From NCBI RefSeq assembly GCF_042652345.1, contig NZ_JBHSJJ010000001.1, positions 620,001-684,000 on the forward strand: a stretch of DNA of 64,000 bases. The letters are read 5' to 3'. The translations under genes and the position numbers were made by a program. The stretch's first letter is position 1. Every line of letters begins with the position of its first letter. Below the pieces are notes generated by a model. That model made no database searches, was not told the DNA's origin, and was given only the letters and a program-made list of their open reading frames with translations. Below, piece after piece: positions 8,704 to 16,771 of the stretch. Origin of the DNA: Negadavirga shengliensis (GTDB lineage Bacteria > Bacteroidota > Bacteroidia > Cytophagales > Cyclobacteriaceae).

Positions 8704-9957
8704 ATGAAAGCCCTCCTTCAATTTCTCCTGGAAGCCAGCAGTTGTATTTGCCTTTTATACGGCTTATATATTTGGCTTTTTGCAAAAACCACGCATTTTA
8801 CCTGGAACAGGGTTTTTCTATTGGGGATGCTGATAATATCCTGCGTCCTTCCGCTGGTAAGTATTCCCACCCTTTGGCCATCTTCCTCTTCTTTTTTTGA
8901 TGGTGAAAAAATAATGGTCACCTTGGAAGAGGTAATTGTTTTCCAGAAAGGGGCTTCCTCATCAATTCCCAAATTAGACCTTATCCTACTTGTGCTATCC
9001 GTGTACGTAGGGGGTGTGATATTTGGACTCTTCCGGTTTGGAGCCAGCCTATATGGAATGCTTTCCATGATCCGAAAAGCAGAAAAACATTGGGTGGAAG
9101 GCCACAGGGTTTTGATACATCCCGACTTCAAGCCTTCCTCTTTTTTACATTTTGTATTCTTGCCTGGATATACTTACAACGACCGGCCTTCAGCCCTTAT
9201 ATTGGCGCATGAGCAAAGCCATGTGAAAAAATATCATAGTTTGGATCTATTATTTTTGGAGGTTTTCCGCATCTTTTTCTGGTTTCACCCCTTGCTTCAC
9301 TTCATCCATGAAAGTCTAAAAGAAACACATGAATTCCAGGTGGACAGGGAGATGCTCCACCACAGTGACCTAAAAGAATATGGACATTTACTTATAGACC
9401 CTTACCCCATGGCTTCAGGGCCAGCTTACATCCATTACTTTAATCAATTACAAATCAAAAAAAGAATCATGATGATGACAAAATCGAGCTCCGCAAAAAG
9501 TGTCAGGCTCAGGTATGCATTGGTGCTTCCCTGTATCGCCCTGCTAGCACTGGTTTTCTCCTGTGAAATGGAGGAAGATCTCAATATCCAAGGAACTGAT
9601 GAGGTTCTTGCTTTATCCAGCACCCCTACAAAGGCGGAAGTATTTGACGTGGTGGAAGAAATGCCTACACCGAAGGGTGGTATGGAAGGCTGGAACCGTT
9701 ATTTAAATGACAACCTGGTTTATCCGACATCCGCCAAGGAAGAAGGCATTGAAGGCACGGTGTATGCTGAGTTTGTAGTGGACAAATCAGGAAAAGTCCG
9801 TGATGTCAGTGTAGTGAGAGGAATTGACAGGCACTTGGATGCCGAGGCATTGAATGTGCTGAGAAATTCCCCTGATTGGACCCCTGGTAAGCAGCAAGGG
9901 CAGCCCGTAGACGTGAAAATGCGGATTCCCATAAGGTTTAGAATCAATCCTTCCTGA
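8704..9957 (+). CDS. BlaR1-like M56 metallopeptidase receptor with TonB C-terminal domain
   Basis: The 417-residue product has several N-terminal membrane helices (about 5-27, 34-54, 92-112), then the zinc peptidase motif HEQSH at 169-173, as in the M56 (BlaR1/MecR1) family. A further hydrophobic segment near 270-285 is followed by a periplasmic TonB C-terminal domain (about 320-417: YPTSAKEEGIEGTVYAEFVV ... DVSVVRGIDRHLDAEALNVL). This M56-TonB fusion is common in Bacteroidota and replaces the penicillin-binding sensor of true BlaR1. It is expected to sense envelope stress or a ligand and to cleave the BlaI repressor encoded upstream. A terminator follows. Confidence 0.87.
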   Translation: MKALLQFLLEASSCICLLYGLYIWLFAKTTHFTWNRVFLLGMLIISCVLPLVSIPTLWPSSSSFFDGEKIMVTLEEVIVFQKGASSSIPKLDLILLVLSVYVGGVIFGLFRFGASLYGMLSMIRKAEKHWVEGHRVLIHPDFKPSSFLHFVFLPGYTYNDRPSALILAHEQSHVKKYHSLDLLFLEVFRIFFWFHPLLHFIHESLKETHEFQVDREMLHHSDLKEYGHLLIDPYPMASGPAYIHYFNQLQIKKRIMMMTKSSSAKSVRLRYALVLPCIALLALVFSCEMEEDLNIQGTDEVLALSSTPTKAEVFDVVEEMPTPKGGMEGWNRYLNDNLVYPTSAKEEGIEGTVYAEFVVDKSGKVRDVSVVRGIDRHLDAEALNVLRNSPDWTPGKQQGQPVDVKMRIPIRFRINPS

Positions 9958-9989
9958 AATCTTGGATGTTGATTTGCAGTGTGATCATT

Positions 9990-10020
9990 AAGGCCATTTG
10001 GTAATCCTATGGCCTTTTTT
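9990..10020 (+). terminator. Rho-independent terminator of the blaI-blaR1 operon
   Basis: AAGGCCAT (9990-9997) pairs with ATGGCCTT (10009-10016) across an 11-base loop, followed by a run of T. Confidence 0.75.
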
Positions 10021-10126
10021 ATTCGCTTATGGTGCCAGCCTCATACCTTTCCCAAGGGTAGCCCGGTTTGCTGGACAACATGGTCGTATGTCCGTGACAG
10101 TTTCCCTATTATACAGATTTTTGCCC

Positions 10127-10195
10127 TGGTCATTTAAGATGCTGTCAGCATCGTACAGCGCATATATGCCGCGATGCACAGGCATCATTTGGGGG
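10127..10195 (-). pseudogene. Displaced rhs tail fragment A
   Basis: About 69 bp matching, with some mismatches, the sequence at 15866-15938 and the intact rhs gene near 17827-17878; on the minus strand it encodes the YALYDADSILYDQG region of the Rhs protein. It starts about 10 bp beyond the toxin gene and is the smallest of three displaced copies, all in the same orientation as the intact gene. Confidence 0.7.
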
Positions 10196-10205
10196 ATGTG
10201 GTCGG

Positions 10206-10517
10206 CTATTTAAGTCTTTTCTTCCACCTTCTAGGATGCTGGTTGGTGTTAAATACAGATATGACATCAATATCGTTTCCCTTTACAACATACAAAACCA
10301 AGTAAGGAAACCGATCTACTACAAAAGCCCTGACTATCTTTTTGTAACGAATCCGATAAGTCATAGGATCGTCACCTATTGCTTGTCCAGCTGCATCAAG
10401 TGCATCTAAAAATTCTTCCCCCAAACCTTTCCTTTGACTTTCATACCAAAGATAGGACTCGTAAACATCCGCTTCGGCTTCTCCGGACAGCCGGAAATTA
10501 TAGGGCCTCTTTCGCAC
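10206..10517 (-). CDS. RelE/ParE-family toxin
   Basis: The 103-residue product has the ParE pattern: an N-terminal helix pair (EAEADVYESYLWYESQRKGLG), then beta strands (YRIRYKKIVRAFVVDRFPYL, VLYVVKGNDIDVISVFNTNQ) and a basic C-terminus. ParE toxins inhibit gyrase, whereas RelE members cleave mRNA; which one applies cannot be told here. It overlaps the antitoxin gene by 20 bp, the usual layout for translational coupling. The gene is intact, unlike the related toxin at 11760-12056. Confidence 0.85.
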   Translation of the reverse strand: MRKRPYNFRLSGEAEADVYESYLWYESQRKGLGEEFLDALDAAGQAIGDDPMTYRIRYKKIVRAFVVDRFPYLVLYVVKGNDIDVISVFNTNQHPRRWKKRLK

Positions 10518-10737
10518 CGTTTCTTATCCTGCTCTTTACCGTATCCCATGGGGAAAACTCCATTTCCCCATTTCCATACTTCTCAAGCCTGCCGTCCAGT
10601 TCCTCCTTCTGTTCCGCATTTAATTCAAAGGAGCGTTCCTGTTGCTCTTTAAGCCCTTGAAGTTGTTTAATGACAGCCTTATCCTGAAGTTCGGTAAGCC
10701 AGTGTATCAGGTCTATTTTGACAGATTGTATATCCAT
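10498..10737 (-). CDS. Antitoxin, addiction-module component family (PF09720-like)
   Basis: The product (79 residues from the ATG at 10737; an upstream in-frame ATG exists at 10746) has an N-terminal helical part and the C-terminal pattern (LNAEQKEELDGRLEKYGNGE then WDTVKSRIRNG) of the small putative addiction-module component family. This C-terminal segment normally wraps around the ParE partner. It is first in the operon and overlaps the toxin gene. A similar antitoxin gene lies at 12059-12292, next to a broken toxin. Confidence 0.82.
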   Translation of the reverse strand: MDIQSVKIDLIHWLTELQDKAVIKQLQGLKEQQERSFELNAEQKEELDGRLEKYGNGEMEFSPWDTVKSRIRNGAKEAL

Positions 10738-10788
10738 ACTTATCATAATTTTACACTTTAAAGTTAACGATTTATTTATGTAATTGAT

Positions 10789-11092
10789 TCATACCAGTGG
10801 ATGGTATTTCTGGACCACCGTGTTCAGTTCCTCCAGGCCCGTCTGCCGGTATCTTTCCGTTGAACTCCGGCTTTTATGGACCGCAAACACCTCTACGACC
10901 CGCAGGCCTCCTCCTTCTTTCAAAAGGTTGGCGATCAGGTTCTGACGGATGGTGATCGCATTGAGGTTCCGGGCCGGGATCGTATGCGCCCTCCGGCATA
11001 AAAAGCGGTTTGAAGGTTCAGATAGTTGATATCATCGGCTTTGACGGCATTTCCATGCACAAGCAAAATCAGCCTGCCGGATTTTCCGAAAA
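10789..11092 (-). pseudogene. C-terminal remnant of a tyrosine recombinase (integrase tail 1)
   Basis: On the minus strand a frame ending at the TGA at 10791-10789 encodes the catalytic C-terminus of an integrase: AITIRQNLIANLLKEGGG, VFAVHKS, SSTERYRQT and QKYHPL, with the expected Arg (TIR), His (VH) and nucleophile Tyr (RYRQT). The upstream part (NYLNLQTAFYAGGR) is in another frame, so there is at least one frameshift near 10970. No N-terminal half is present. It sits directly upstream of the antitoxin-toxin pair and abuts displaced rhs tail B. Confidence 0.7.
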
Positions 11093-11093
11093 C

Positions 11094-11394
11094 TCATGTT
11101 TGTTGGCGGCGTTTTTGTCAGCACATGCCTGCCCTGGTCATATAAGATGCTGTCAGCATTGTACAGCGCATATACGCCACGGCGCACAGGCATCATATAG
11201 GCCTCAGGGGCGTCTTTCCTGCGGAGTTGGGTCACCATCAGGTGCACGATGTTCAGCGCCGCGATGGCATTCGACGAGGCGGAACGGGTGGTGCTGGCTG
11301 AAAATTCCAAAAGCTCCTTTTCCAGCCACGTCTTCATCCCCCAGCCGGCCACCGATCCGGGATTCAAGGTCTTTTTGTTGGGGTTGTGGTATTA
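11094..11394 (-). pseudogene. Displaced rhs tail fragment B
   Basis: About 300 bp nearly identical to 15832-16132 and to 17785-18070 of the intact rhs gene, encoding the region from YHNPNKK through NPGSVAGWGMK to DSILYDQG. It keeps the PVRRGV hexapeptide that the intact gene lacks, and has one T fewer in a homopolymer, which shifts the frame at its 3' end. Both edges are abrupt: an integrase tail on one side and an XRE-regulator remnant on the other. Confidence 0.8.
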
Positions 11395-11446
11395 AATCTT
11401 GCTGCCTGGCCACCACTGATTCTTGGTTGGGTAATCCCCGAATCGA

Positions 11447-11614
11447 ATGAACGATGCTTGTGTCGTGTCGCTGGACTATCTGGTCGGCGAGGGAGTCAAC
11501 AGCTCCTTCGACAAAAAAACCGTAAAACGCCTCCAGGACATCGAAAAACTGCAGCCCGAGGAGAGGGAACACATCTTTGCGCTGATGGACGCATTCCTGT
11601 TCAAGTGCCTTTAA
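11447..11614 (+). pseudogene. C-terminal remnant of an XRE-family regulator
   Basis: The 55-codon frame encodes SLDYLVGE, then FDKKTVKRLQDIEKLQPEER and HIFALMDAFL, which is the linker and C-terminal helix pattern of Bacteroidota XRE (phage-repressor-like) regulators, here lacking the DNA-binding head and the last residues. It is the only plus-strand gene relic in this decayed zone. Confidence 0.6.
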
Positions 11615-11759
11615 AAAATAAACACTCCATAAAACCATCCGTGAGTGCTGGCGTGGCTTTTTGCAGACGACCGATGACGAACACCGCTTAACCTGTTACC
11701 GTTGTCTTTACTCCAAACCTGGCTTCAGAGCGGGGTTGCCGGTCCTGTGCGGGGGCTGT

Positions 11760-12056
11760 TTATACTTTAAATTTCTTCGGATCTTTCCGGTTGGGCCTAA
11801 AGCTCACAACCTCTATATGGTCTTCTTGGATGCGGTAATAAATACTCGTCTGTTTACTGAAAGTACATTTTCTCAGACCTTTCCGTCTGTTGGATCTACG
11901 GTACATCTCTGGGGCTTTCGATATCCGGTCCAGCGACTTTTCGATGCAGACATAGATTTCCTTCGCCTTCTTCTGCCCGAACTTCCGAACGACCTATTCC
12001 AACAATTCTATTTCTTCATGCCTGGCACGAAGAGAATAGCGAACCGCCAATGCCAA
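11760..12056 (-). pseudogene. RelE/ParE-family toxin interrupted by an in-frame stop
   Basis: The minus-strand frame from TTG 12056 to TAA 11760 reads as a complete ParE-type toxin (YSLRARHEEIELLE ... FGQKKAKEIYVCIEKSLDRI ... MYRRSNRRKGLRKCTFSKQT ... SIYYRIQEDHIEVVSFRPNR) except for a TAG at 11996-11994 after about 20 codons. It also lacks an ATG. The antitoxin gene ends three bases upstream. The stop should abolish the toxin unless it is suppressed, so this module is probably a dead copy. Confidence 0.72.
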
Positions 12057-12058
12057 AC

Positions 12059-12292
12059 CTAAAAGTTGAACCGTTTTTTGATTTCCTCACGGATGGATTC
12101 ATGGGACACGTACTGGCCTTTATCCAGCTGCTCCAACCCTTCATCGATGGCAGCCCGGTCTTCCGCACTTAGCTCTTCCCAAAAATCCACTTCATCCTCA
12201 ATGTTTAAAAGTGATTTGATAGCATTCAAAACCCGCTCGTCATTGCTGTTGATGATTTCCGATATAATTCTGTATTTTACCGCAATGTCCAT
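12059..12292 (-). CDS. Antitoxin of the addiction-module component family, partner toxin broken
   Basis: The 77-residue product (MDIAVKYRIISEIINSNDER ... WEELSAEDRAAIDEGLEQLD ... SHESIREEIKKRF) has the helix-rich head and the C-terminal strap of PF09720-like antitoxins. Its upstream DNA (shared AAAGTTAACGATTT block and the integrase-tail sequence) is homologous to that of the antitoxin at 10498-10737, so the two modules have a common origin although the proteins have diverged. The reading frame is intact while the toxin is not, as expected for a decaying module. Confidence 0.78.
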   Translation of the reverse strand: MDIAVKYRIISEIINSNDERVLNAIKSLLNIEDEVDFWEELSAEDRAAIDEGLEQLDKGQYVSHESIREEIKKRFNF

Positions 12293-12351
12293 TTGATGGT
12301 ATTTTATTTGTCCCTTAAAGTTAACGATTTTTATGTTCAGTTAAGTTTCCT

Positions 12352-12456
12352 TTATCCCAGCGGATGGTATTTCTGTACCGCCGCACGTAATTCCTCCAGA
12401 CTTGTCTGACGGTATTTCTCCGTTGAACTCGGGTTTTTGTGCCCTACAAACACCTT
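12352..12456 (-). pseudogene. C-terminal remnant of a tyrosine recombinase (integrase tail 2)
   Basis: The last 34 codons of an integrase: VFVGHKNPSSTEKYRQTSLE then LRAAVQKYHPLG and TAA, including the catalytic His and Tyr. It is homologous to integrase tail 1 and has the same position relative to its antitoxin gene. The match stops abruptly at about 12457. Confidence 0.68.
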
Positions 12457-12499
12457 TTATCAAAGCTGCCAAACTCAAAAGTATTGCCGCCTTATAATG

Positions 12500-12530
12500 A
12501 AAAAAGCCCGGACTATTACCGGACTTTTGC
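12500..12530 (-). terminator. Rho-independent terminator of the small exported operon
   Basis: On the minus strand AAGTCCGG pairs with CCGGGCTT (one G-U pair) followed by six T. It lies about 50 bp beyond the end of the gene at 12579. Confidence 0.65.
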
Positions 12531-12578
12531 TATTGTAAAATTTTATGTCTATTCTTTTGCTGATTGCCGTATAATGAC

Positions 12579-13681
12579 TTAGTTTACAATGACTCTTTTT
12601 GTTTCTACAAAACCGTCTTTAAATGTTGCTTTGATGTAGTAAGTTCCTTTCCCTAAGTGAGCAAGACTCACCTTATTGTTTTTTCTGACTATTACCTCTT
12701 CAGATAAATCAGCAACTTTTATGTTGTTTCCATTGAATACTTCGATGGAAACGGGTAACGATGGCCCTTCTCCTCCGTAAGTCATATCTTCCATTATAAG
12801 CTTTTCTTCCAAATCGGCAAATTGGATAGTGACTTTATCATCTGTCGGGACAGGATAAACCATCATAGATGCCCCAGGCGGATCATATACATAGATGCTT
12901 GTTTGGGCAGAAGGGACGGTACATCCATTACTCATGGTTACGAATATATATCGGCCTTGCTGATTATATGCTGGCTTATCAAAAAGTACTGTGTTTGCAT
13001 ATTGACCATAAATGGATATTCCGGGAACACTTGGCTGGGTTGCAAATGAATAAGTAGTATGTGGAGTTCCATAAACATCAATTTGATGTGCACCAGTACT
13101 TGCTTCGAATGAGGGGTACGTCCCATATGATATTGTCCCGTTGTCTATTTGGGCGTGCGTCAACTTGGAAGGATAATTGCACTGATAGTAACTAGATGGA
13201 TTACCATAAGCAGGTGGAACATCACCTGGCGCATGTCTTACCAATGGTCCTCCTCCCCATTTTGAGAAAAACCTGTTTGTTACGTTTACTACGATTGCTG
13301 AGTGATCGTACTGATAACGTACTATTACACCCGGTAGCGTAGTATTCGCTGTTGGCATAAAACTTTGATCATTTATATAGGTACTAACTGCACCGCCATA
13401 TAATCCGGGTTCCCGTAGGCATTCTTGTCTTCCATTTACATATTCCATGCATAGCCATGACAATTATATGCGTTACTTGAATTTGAAATTATCACTGCTG
13501 ATGGCCCATAATATCCACTTTCAACCAGATCGTCAAATGCATCCATGTCTGATTGCGTTTGAGTATACTGGAAATATGAATAGGTAGGTACCAATGTGCC
13601 TTTTGGAGTATAGATGTTTTGCCCAAAAAGAGAGAAGGAAACTAATGTGAAAAAGAGGAAAAGTTTATAAGAGGTTTTCAT
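12579..13681 (-). pseudogene. Exported NCHGYAW-motif protein with type IX sorting tail, single frameshift
   Basis: Two frames join into one gene of about 365 codons: a signal peptide (LFLFFTLVSFSLFGQ) and first part ending SSNAYNCHGYAWNM, then VNGRQECLREPGLYGG continuing in the next frame. Restoring one base near 13446 (ATG-TAA to ATG-GTA) joins them. The conserved NCHGYAW, DHSAI and FFSKWGGGPLVRHAP motifs suggest a papain-like (NlpC/CHAP-like) Cys-His fold, which is inference. The C-terminus (VYPVPTDD ... LGKGTYYIKATFKDG) is a type A type IX secretion sorting domain, so the protein should be exported to the surface. It is third in an operon, overlapping the lipoprotein gene by 4 bp. The frameshift may be decay or a sequencing error. 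Confidence 0.72.
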
Positions 13682-14058
13682 GGCCAGTTTTTGGTTTTTA
13701 AAACTTTGATTGTTCGAATGTTTTTCATGAAATCATTATAGCTAACATCAAGTAGATCTGTGTCAAAGGCTACGTCTCCCCGACAGTCAAAAATAGTTTG
13801 CATAGGAGAAGAGCTTGCTGGATCTTCTATCATAATGTATCCAGTTTTTTCAAACTCTACTATTCTTATTCGATACATATTACTCTGTTCGTCGTATTTT
13901 GCATCAAGATCAGCCAGCCACTGTAGTTCGTTTATCGGATCAGTTGTTTGGCATGCAAGTAGTAGTTCATTTAATTCAGGATTATCCTGATCAGTACTAC
14001 TGCAAGATTGTGTACCCAGTGCTAGTATGATAATCGCAAGGATTGTTTTAAGTTTCAT
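13678..14058 (-). CDS. Small lipoprotein of unknown function
   Basis: The 126-residue product has a signal peptide with a lipobox ending at C19 (GTQSC) and a mature part with no domain I recognise; it is acidic, with a Trp in LQWLADLDAKYDEQ and a C-terminal FMKNIRTIKVLKTKNW. It lies between two exported proteins in a tightly packed minus-strand operon (2 bp from the gene before, 4-bp overlap with the gene after), so it probably acts with them at the cell surface. It is AT-rich compared with the flanking housekeeping genes. Confidence 0.7.
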   Translation of the reverse strand: MKLKTILAIIILALGTQSCSSTDQDNPELNELLLACQTTDPINELQWLADLDAKYDEQSNMYRIRIVEFEKTGYIMIEDPASSSPMQTIFDCRGDVAFDTDLLDVSYNDFMKNIRTIKVLKTKNWP

Positions 14059-14060
14059 AA

Positions 14061-14766
14061 CTATATTGTTTTAAGTTGATTTAGTATTTCTTCAATAAAA
14101 TCATTGCTTATAATTCTTATGTTTGACAAAAACCTATTTAACTCTTCTTCACTTTGAAATTTGTTTTTAAGCGAATTTTGACCATTCATTATATTTGCGG
14201 CCAGAAATGCGGTAGTAAGCTTTCCTCGTCCCATAAGCTCATGTTCATTCACTAATTTTTCATCGTATTTTTTTGATACTACTCTCAAAAATTGCTCTGA
14301 TTCCTCCATTGAAAGGTTTCTGCCTAAACTAAAATCAGTCATCATAAGCTCCAGCCCAGAAATGCGAGGTGAAAACTTTCCAATCTCAGCACTAACTTTT
14401 AGCTGATTGATTTGAGAAAAATCTAAATTTGAGTAGTGGTCAAATATAATATTTAAGCCCTCATCCCGAGACTTCAATTCCTTATAGGCATTAAATGTTT
14501 CAAGTGATCGTTGAAATCCAGAAAATGGATCGTCTGTTAATCCGTAATCCAAAAAAAAAAGATATTCCAGGATAAGTTCAAGCAATTGCTTGTCCGATAG
14601 CTTGGGCAGTATGTCCTCAGGGACTTGAATTGCTTTTACCCTGTCTGCGGTTGTGGGCAATGTAGCCCATTCCTCACTTCCAGGACGGATCGGATAATCC
14701 CAGTCCGTTTCTTGGGAGAATAGGGGTAAAAGACAAAAAAACAGCTAAAAATCTGATTTTTTTCAT
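14061..14766 (-). pseudogene. Exported protein of unknown function with N-terminal homopolymer frameshift
   Basis: The frame from 14660 gives 199 residues, but the coding pattern goes on upstream in the same frame through YPIRPGSEEWATLPTTADRV to SQETDWD. A signal peptide starting at ATG 14766 (MKKIRFLAVF) joins this frame only if one base is removed from the A7/T7 run at 14735-14741, giving MKKIRFLAVFCLLPLFSQ. I believe proteins with a DW-YPI-PG-EEW start recur in Bacteroidota, but I cannot name the family. It is the first gene of the three-gene exported operon. As written, translation could only begin internally, without export. Confidence 0.65.
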
Positions 14767-15062
14767 GTTTTTTGGGGTTAAAGAGTATAAAATAATGATC
14801 AATTATTGTTTCTTAAGTTACATGTTATTAAGTAAATAGTTGTAATTTTTGACAATTTTTTTTGAAAAAAGTACGATTTATCCTTTTGTTACGTTACAGA
14901 TTCTTTTCTGGATACTTTCCGGAAGAAGGTTTTTGATAGTGATTTTCTTTTGCTGGATATTGGACTTCCGTTCAGTCGGGCTGCCGCTTCAATCATTTTT
15001 CCTCTCTCTTTCCCACACTTAAAAGAGATTTTCGTTCCCGTTCCTAAGTCCTCGTGTCGTTC
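14767..15062. other. AT-rich spacer with no supported gene
   Basis: Between displaced rhs tail C and the small exported operon. It contains an AT-rich stretch (14800-14880) that may hold the operon's promoter, and a short minus-strand frame of 35 codons beginning near 14999 with no recognisable product. Confidence 0.4.
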
Positions 15063-16350
15063 TCAACTTTTCCTTAAACACGGGAAAATAAATGCATCTA
15101 TATTAATATCATGCTCTACCTCTCCTTCTCTGACTTTTGAGTCATCCCCGCTGAATAAACTGGAAGAATGAGTATTCCCTGACCCTCCTTTTGCTAAACT
15201 TACCGTCCGATGATGTTACAAAATCAGTTACAGATTCTCCTACTTTACTGGCCATTTCACCCGTAGTTCTAACAAAGTCCTCCATTCCAGCCTTCATGGA
15301 GCCAAGTTTTTTTCAACCTGATTTGCAAAAATCCGGAATTGTGGACAATTCTCGCAAGGCATCATCCCATCCGGATCAATAAACCTCAGCGGATTGTTGA
15401 AGGCATAGTTGTAGGGCGAGTGCCTTCTCATCTGCTCAGCCAACGGATCCACTACACTCCACCTCCCAATAGCCGGATCATACATCCTAGCCCCATAATC
15501 GTATAAACCGAAATCCAGGTCGTCTTTCAGTTCCTTCCCGTTATAAAGATACCTGTTCTCCTTAACCCCTTCATACTGAAAACCCAGGCCACTCAATTCC
15601 AGCCCCCAAGGATCATAATGGGTCTCCTGCACGACCAGTGGCCCTTCGCTCATGATCTCAAAATTGTCGAACCATACGTCGTCATCGGTTTCATTTACCA
15701 GAAAGGCATACTTGTGCGCCGTGGCCTATTCCCGTCATGTGAAATATACAGATTCTTACCCGCCCTGCAAGCCGGCCTCGTCCTAAAACTGTCCACCGGA
15801 CAGTTTCTTTACGGACTCGACTTTCCAAAAATTCATGTTTGTTGGCGGCATTTTTTGTCAGCACCTGCTTGCCCTGGTCATATAAAATGCTGTCGGCATC
15901 ATATAACGCGTATACGCCGCGGCGCACAGGCATCATATAGGCCTCTGGGGCATCTTTCCTGCGGAGTTGGGTCACCATCAGGTGCACGATGTTCAGCACC
16001 GCGATGGCATTCGGCGAGGCGGAACGGGTGGTGCTGGCCGAAAATTCCAATAGCTCCTTTTCCAGCCGCGATTTCATCCCCCAGCCCGCTACCGATCCGG
16101 GGTTCACAGGCTTTTTGTTGGGGTTGTGGTATTTGCCGTGGACGGAAAGCCTTATCTTCTCACCCTGATAAATCCGCTGTGTCCGTGCCGGGCCCCGACT
16201 CCCCCACATTCCCGGCCCCTCCCTGTCCGCATTCAACCAGGCCACTTGGTTTCCCCTGGTGTCATCAGCCACGGCGGACAGGCTGTTGTGCCCGGAACCC
16301 AGTTGTCGGCCTGGCGGAAAGCTGTTCGAAATGCTGTTCCTCCTTTTCCG
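15063..16350 (-). pseudogene. Displaced rhs tail C (core end plus an alternative tip, several frameshifts)
   Basis: The minus strand carries a degenerate copy of the last part of the Rhs core, from EKEEQHFEQLS (near 16349) through NPGSVAGWGMK to DSILYDQG, then a scrambled junction at about 15740-15832, then SEGPLVVQETHYDPWG to NNPLRFIDPDG. After DPDG the tip differs completely from the intact gene. Undoing two single-base frameshifts (A-run at 15308-15314, and near 15211) gives a tip running QVEKKLGSMKAGMEDF, TTGEMASKVGESVTDF, GGSGNTHSSSLFSGDDSK and ending at the TGA at 15065-15063. It is not translatable as it stands. Confidence 0.78.
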
Positions 16351-16471
16351 TAATAATCGTGTATGCCATACCAACTGGTTCCAAAGAAACTCAAACAGAT
16401 CGATGTCGCCTAACATATTAGACCAGCTTGAAGACGGGAAGAAACAGATCATCATCAAGCTCTGTGCATTG

Positions 16472-16500
16472 TAAAAAAACCCGGCGTTGGCCGGACATTT
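16472..16500 (-). terminator. Rho-independent terminator of the Rhs operon
   Basis: On the minus strand GTCCGGC-CAAC-GCCGGG is followed by seven T. It lies 24 bp beyond the small membrane protein gene and marks the 3' end of the operon. Confidence 0.7.
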
Positions 16501-16523
16501 TCCATGTACAGAATATAATGTCG

Positions 16524-16760
16524 TCAGGTCAATTTTATCATTAAAACAAAAAGCCCGACAACCACTATAAGGCCAAGTATGATATTCGAAAAACCATGCA
16601 TGATGATTTCCGACTTCTCGCTTCCTTTTCTTCCGTCCCACATTTCCCTAAAACTTATAATCTCTTTCCCCCTTATTTTGTGGAGTACCGCATAAACAAC
16701 CCATTTTGTTAATGCCCCGACAAACTCGAAGAAAACCGAACCTATTATACTGTCTATCAT
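16524..16760 (-). CDS. Small membrane protein, candidate immunity protein of the Rhs tip
   Basis: The 78-residue product has two hydrophobic segments (about 5-24 and 57-77) around a basic loop (LHKIRGKEIISFREMWDGRK). I do not recognise a family. It begins 11 bp after the rhs stop codon and is the last gene before the terminator, the place where polymorphic-toxin systems carry the immunity gene. Its small size and membrane location would fit immunity to a toxin acting on membranes or entering through them. This role is inferred from position only. Confidence 0.55.
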   Translation of the reverse strand: MIDSIIGSVFFEFVGALTKWVVYAVLHKIRGKEIISFREMWDGRKGSEKSEIIMHGFSNIILGLIVVVGLFVLMIKLT

Positions 16761-16771
16761 TTTTCTGAATA

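Noticed and set aside
11661..12062. A 133-codon plus-strand frame
   Set aside because: It is the opposite strand of the interrupted ParE-type toxin, whose protein pattern is clear on the minus strand.
15691..16641. A 316-codon minus-strand frame that seems to be a gene
   Set aside because: It runs through rhs tail C in part in the rhs frame but is joined to unrelated sequence at both ends by frameshifts; it is not a coherent protein.
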